Assembly (NCBI RefSeq): GCF_000821085.1
Contig: NZ_CCXR01000001.1
Coordinates: 1,137,001 to 1,201,000 of the forward strand
Direction: 5' to 3'
DNA length: 64,000 bases
Origin: Bacillus sp. B-jedd
GTDB taxonomy: Bacteria > Bacillota > Bacilli > Bacillales > Cytobacillaceae
The translations under genes and the position numbers were made by a program. The notes under the pieces were generated by a model. That model saw only the letters and a list, made by a program, of their open reading frames with translations. It had not been told where the DNA came from and made no database searches. The stretch's first letter is position 1. Each line of letters opens with the position of its first letter. This document shows positions 62,933 through 64,000 of the stretch, piece after piece.

Positions 62933-63241
62933 ATGGCTAAAGTTAAAATTGCTGATTATTCAAGTCTGCCTGAGAGGATTGGCCAGGTTTTTAAAATCGA
63001 GGAACAAGAAATCGTCTTGTTCCGGCTCTCAAACGGAGACGTTAGGGCGGTCGAGAACCGCAGCCCCCATCCAAAAGGAGGAACTCTGGCGGATGGACTG
63101 GTCAGCGGAGAGTTTGTTTTTTGCCCGGTTTATGATTTGAAAATCTCCCTGATTGATGGAAAAGTGCAGGCGCCTGATGAGGGCGAGGTCAGGACGTTTA
63201 CAATCGCAAGAGATGGAGAACAGGTATATATAGAAGTATAA
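62933..63241 (+). CDS. nirD: Nitrite reductase small subunit
   Basis: The 102-residue Rieske-like protein has the NirD/NasE layout (VENRSPHPKGGTLADGLVSG, then VFCPVYDLKISL). The Rieske ligand pairs are incomplete: the first C-x-H is Ser-Pro-His and the second C-x2-H is Cys-Pro-Val-Tyr, so no [2Fe-2S] cluster should bind. This is known for several NirD subunits, where the protein is structural. ATG 62933 behind GGAAAGGAG, 74 bp after nirB. Confidence 0.92.
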   Translation: MAKVKIADYSSLPERIGQVFKIEEQEIVLFRLSNGDVRAVENRSPHPKGGTLADGLVSGEFVFCPVYDLKISLIDGKVQAPDEGEVRTFTIARDGEQVYIEV

Positions 63242-63300
63242 GCAGGTTGGTGGGCTCATTTTAAAGGCAATCGAAATACCGGCTGGAAGGGTGACTTGAG

Positions 63301-64000
63301 ATGGGGAAAGGGAAAGTGTTTCTTGTAGGAGCGGGACCTGGCGATATTGGGTTGATTACAGTGAAAGGGCTCGAAGCGATAAAGGCTGCCGAGGTGATCC
63401 TTTATGACAGGCTGGCTAATCCGAAGCTGCTTGATTTCGCACCGGCCGGATGCGAGCTCATTTATTGCGGCAAATTGCCGGACCGTCATGTGCTCCGCCA
63501 GGAAATGATCAATGCCATCCTCGTCGAAAAAGCACTCGAAGGCAAAACGGTGGTTCGCCTAAAAGGCGGGGATCCCGGTGTGTTTGGCAGGGTAGGGGAG
63601 GAAGCCATGGCCCTGGCGGAACAAGGCATTTCTTATGACATCGTCCCTGGCATTTCATCTGGTATTGCCGCTCCGGTTTATGCCGGCATCCCTGTCACCC
63701 ACCGGGAATTTGGCGAGTCTTTTGCCGTCGTGACGGCGCATGACAAATCGAAGGACGGGCATCCGGATCTCGATTGGAAAAGCCTCGCTTCAGGGATTGA
63801 CACGATTGCTTTTTATATGGGGATATCGAACCTTCCATTCATCTGTGAAAACCTTGTGAAGCACGGAAAAACGGCGGCAACGCCCGTTATCCTGATTCAA
63901 TGGGGCACGTTCGGGCGCCAAAAGGTCCTTGAAGGGACGCTCGGCGATATTGCCGAAAAGGCGGTTGTTGAGAAATTTACTAACCCAGCCATCACGCTTG
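63301..64000 (+). CDS. cobA: Uroporphyrinogen-III C-methyltransferase (partial)
   Basis: Reading from ATG 63301, with GGAAGGGTGA upstream, the frame is open to the right edge (233 codons visible). It shows the SUMT motifs VFLVGAGPGDIGLITVKGLE, VILYDRLANPKLL, VVRLKGGDPGVFGR, VPGISSGIAAPVYAGIPVTH and DTIAFYMGISNL. The enzyme adds two SAM-derived methyls to make precorrin-2, the entry to sirohaem needed by NirB. It corresponds to NasF in the nasDEF operon of B. subtilis. The C-terminus is cut; a fused HemD domain cannot be excluded. Confidence 0.93.
   Translation, partial: MGKGKVFLVGAGPGDIGLITVKGLEAIKAAEVILYDRLANPKLLDFAPAGCELIYCGKLPDRHVLRQEMINAILVEKALEGKTVVRLKGGDPGVFGRVGEEAMALAEQGISYDIVPGISSGIAAPVYAGIPVTHREFGESFAVVTAHDKSKDGHPDLDWKSLASGIDTIAFYMGISNLPFICENLVKHGKTAATPVILIQWGTFGRQKVLEGTLGDIAEKAVVEKFTNPAITL

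Overview
The window is a typical low- to mid-GC Bacillaceae chromosome (Bacillus/Mesobacillus-like). The evidence is strong AGGAGG-type ribosome sites, many TTG/GTG starts, hairpin-plus-T-run terminators, a SpoIIM-family gene, an S-box (SAM) riboswitch, a WalR-type box in front of a LysM/3D cell-wall gene, and a 130-bp repeat of a kind I recognise from other Bacillaceae. No rRNA, tRNA, prophage, insertion sequence or CRISPR array was seen.

Layout. 1-2.1 kb: an AT-rich gene of unknown function running off the left edge, then a truncated paralogue of a DUF4230 membrane protein. 2.2-9.1 kb: a membrane-protein / DUF4129 / DUF4350 / MoxR ATPase / DUF58 operon with overlapping genes, followed by a convergent SpoIIM-family gene and an RDD-family gene. 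9.3-15 kb: an HMGL-type aldolase, a secreted beta-propeller protein, the full-length DUF4230 protein, an ASCH protein and a small membrane protein. 15.2-19.9 kb: an AT-rich accessory stretch with a YHYH/Excalibur-like secreted protein, two proteins with possible PD-(D/E)XK nuclease residues, an HTH-like fragment and a frameshifted pseudogene. 20-27.9 kb: an acetyltransferase, then a catabolic cluster (AllA-like cupin, two PfkB-family proteins, BtpA/SgcQ protein, GntR/HutC regulator, APC permease, TIM-barrel epimerase-like protein) that resembles the fructoselysine (frl) module without its deglycase.

28-34.5 kb: gamma-glutamyltransferase, a possible small RNA, an ECF sigma / anti-sigma operon with a 34-residue membrane microprotein, a detached copy of the 3' end of the gamma-glutamyltransferase gene, and a rhodanese lipoprotein. 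34.7-41.7 kb: a thioesterase, a DUF6155-like protein, a sigma-54 activator facing a sigma-54 promoter that drives brnQ and an amidohydrolase, then a 52-bp-period repeat array. 42-50 kb: an NAD-epimerase, a LysM/3D protein, two tiny genes, a second 52-bp array and a 1774-residue mosaic subtilisin. 50.5-60 kb: an orphan trpB, an S-box-controlled NhaC-family transporter, an EamA transporter with a divergent Lrp regulator, a VWA lipoprotein, a NERD protein, a third 52-bp array and a NUDIX hydrolase. 60.3-64 kb: the assimilatory-type nitrite reductase operon nirB-nirD-uroporphyrinogen methyltransferase (cut by the right edge), with Fnr/TnrA-like sites upstream.

The most unusual signal is a set of three intergenic tandem arrays. 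They differ in sequence but share a 52-bp period (about five helical turns), and each unit is an inverted repeat. Two of the arrays differ by a compensatory change in the repeat arms. Other points of interest are the frl-like cluster, a PfkB-like protein with Asn in place of its catalytic Asp, and two partial gene duplications.
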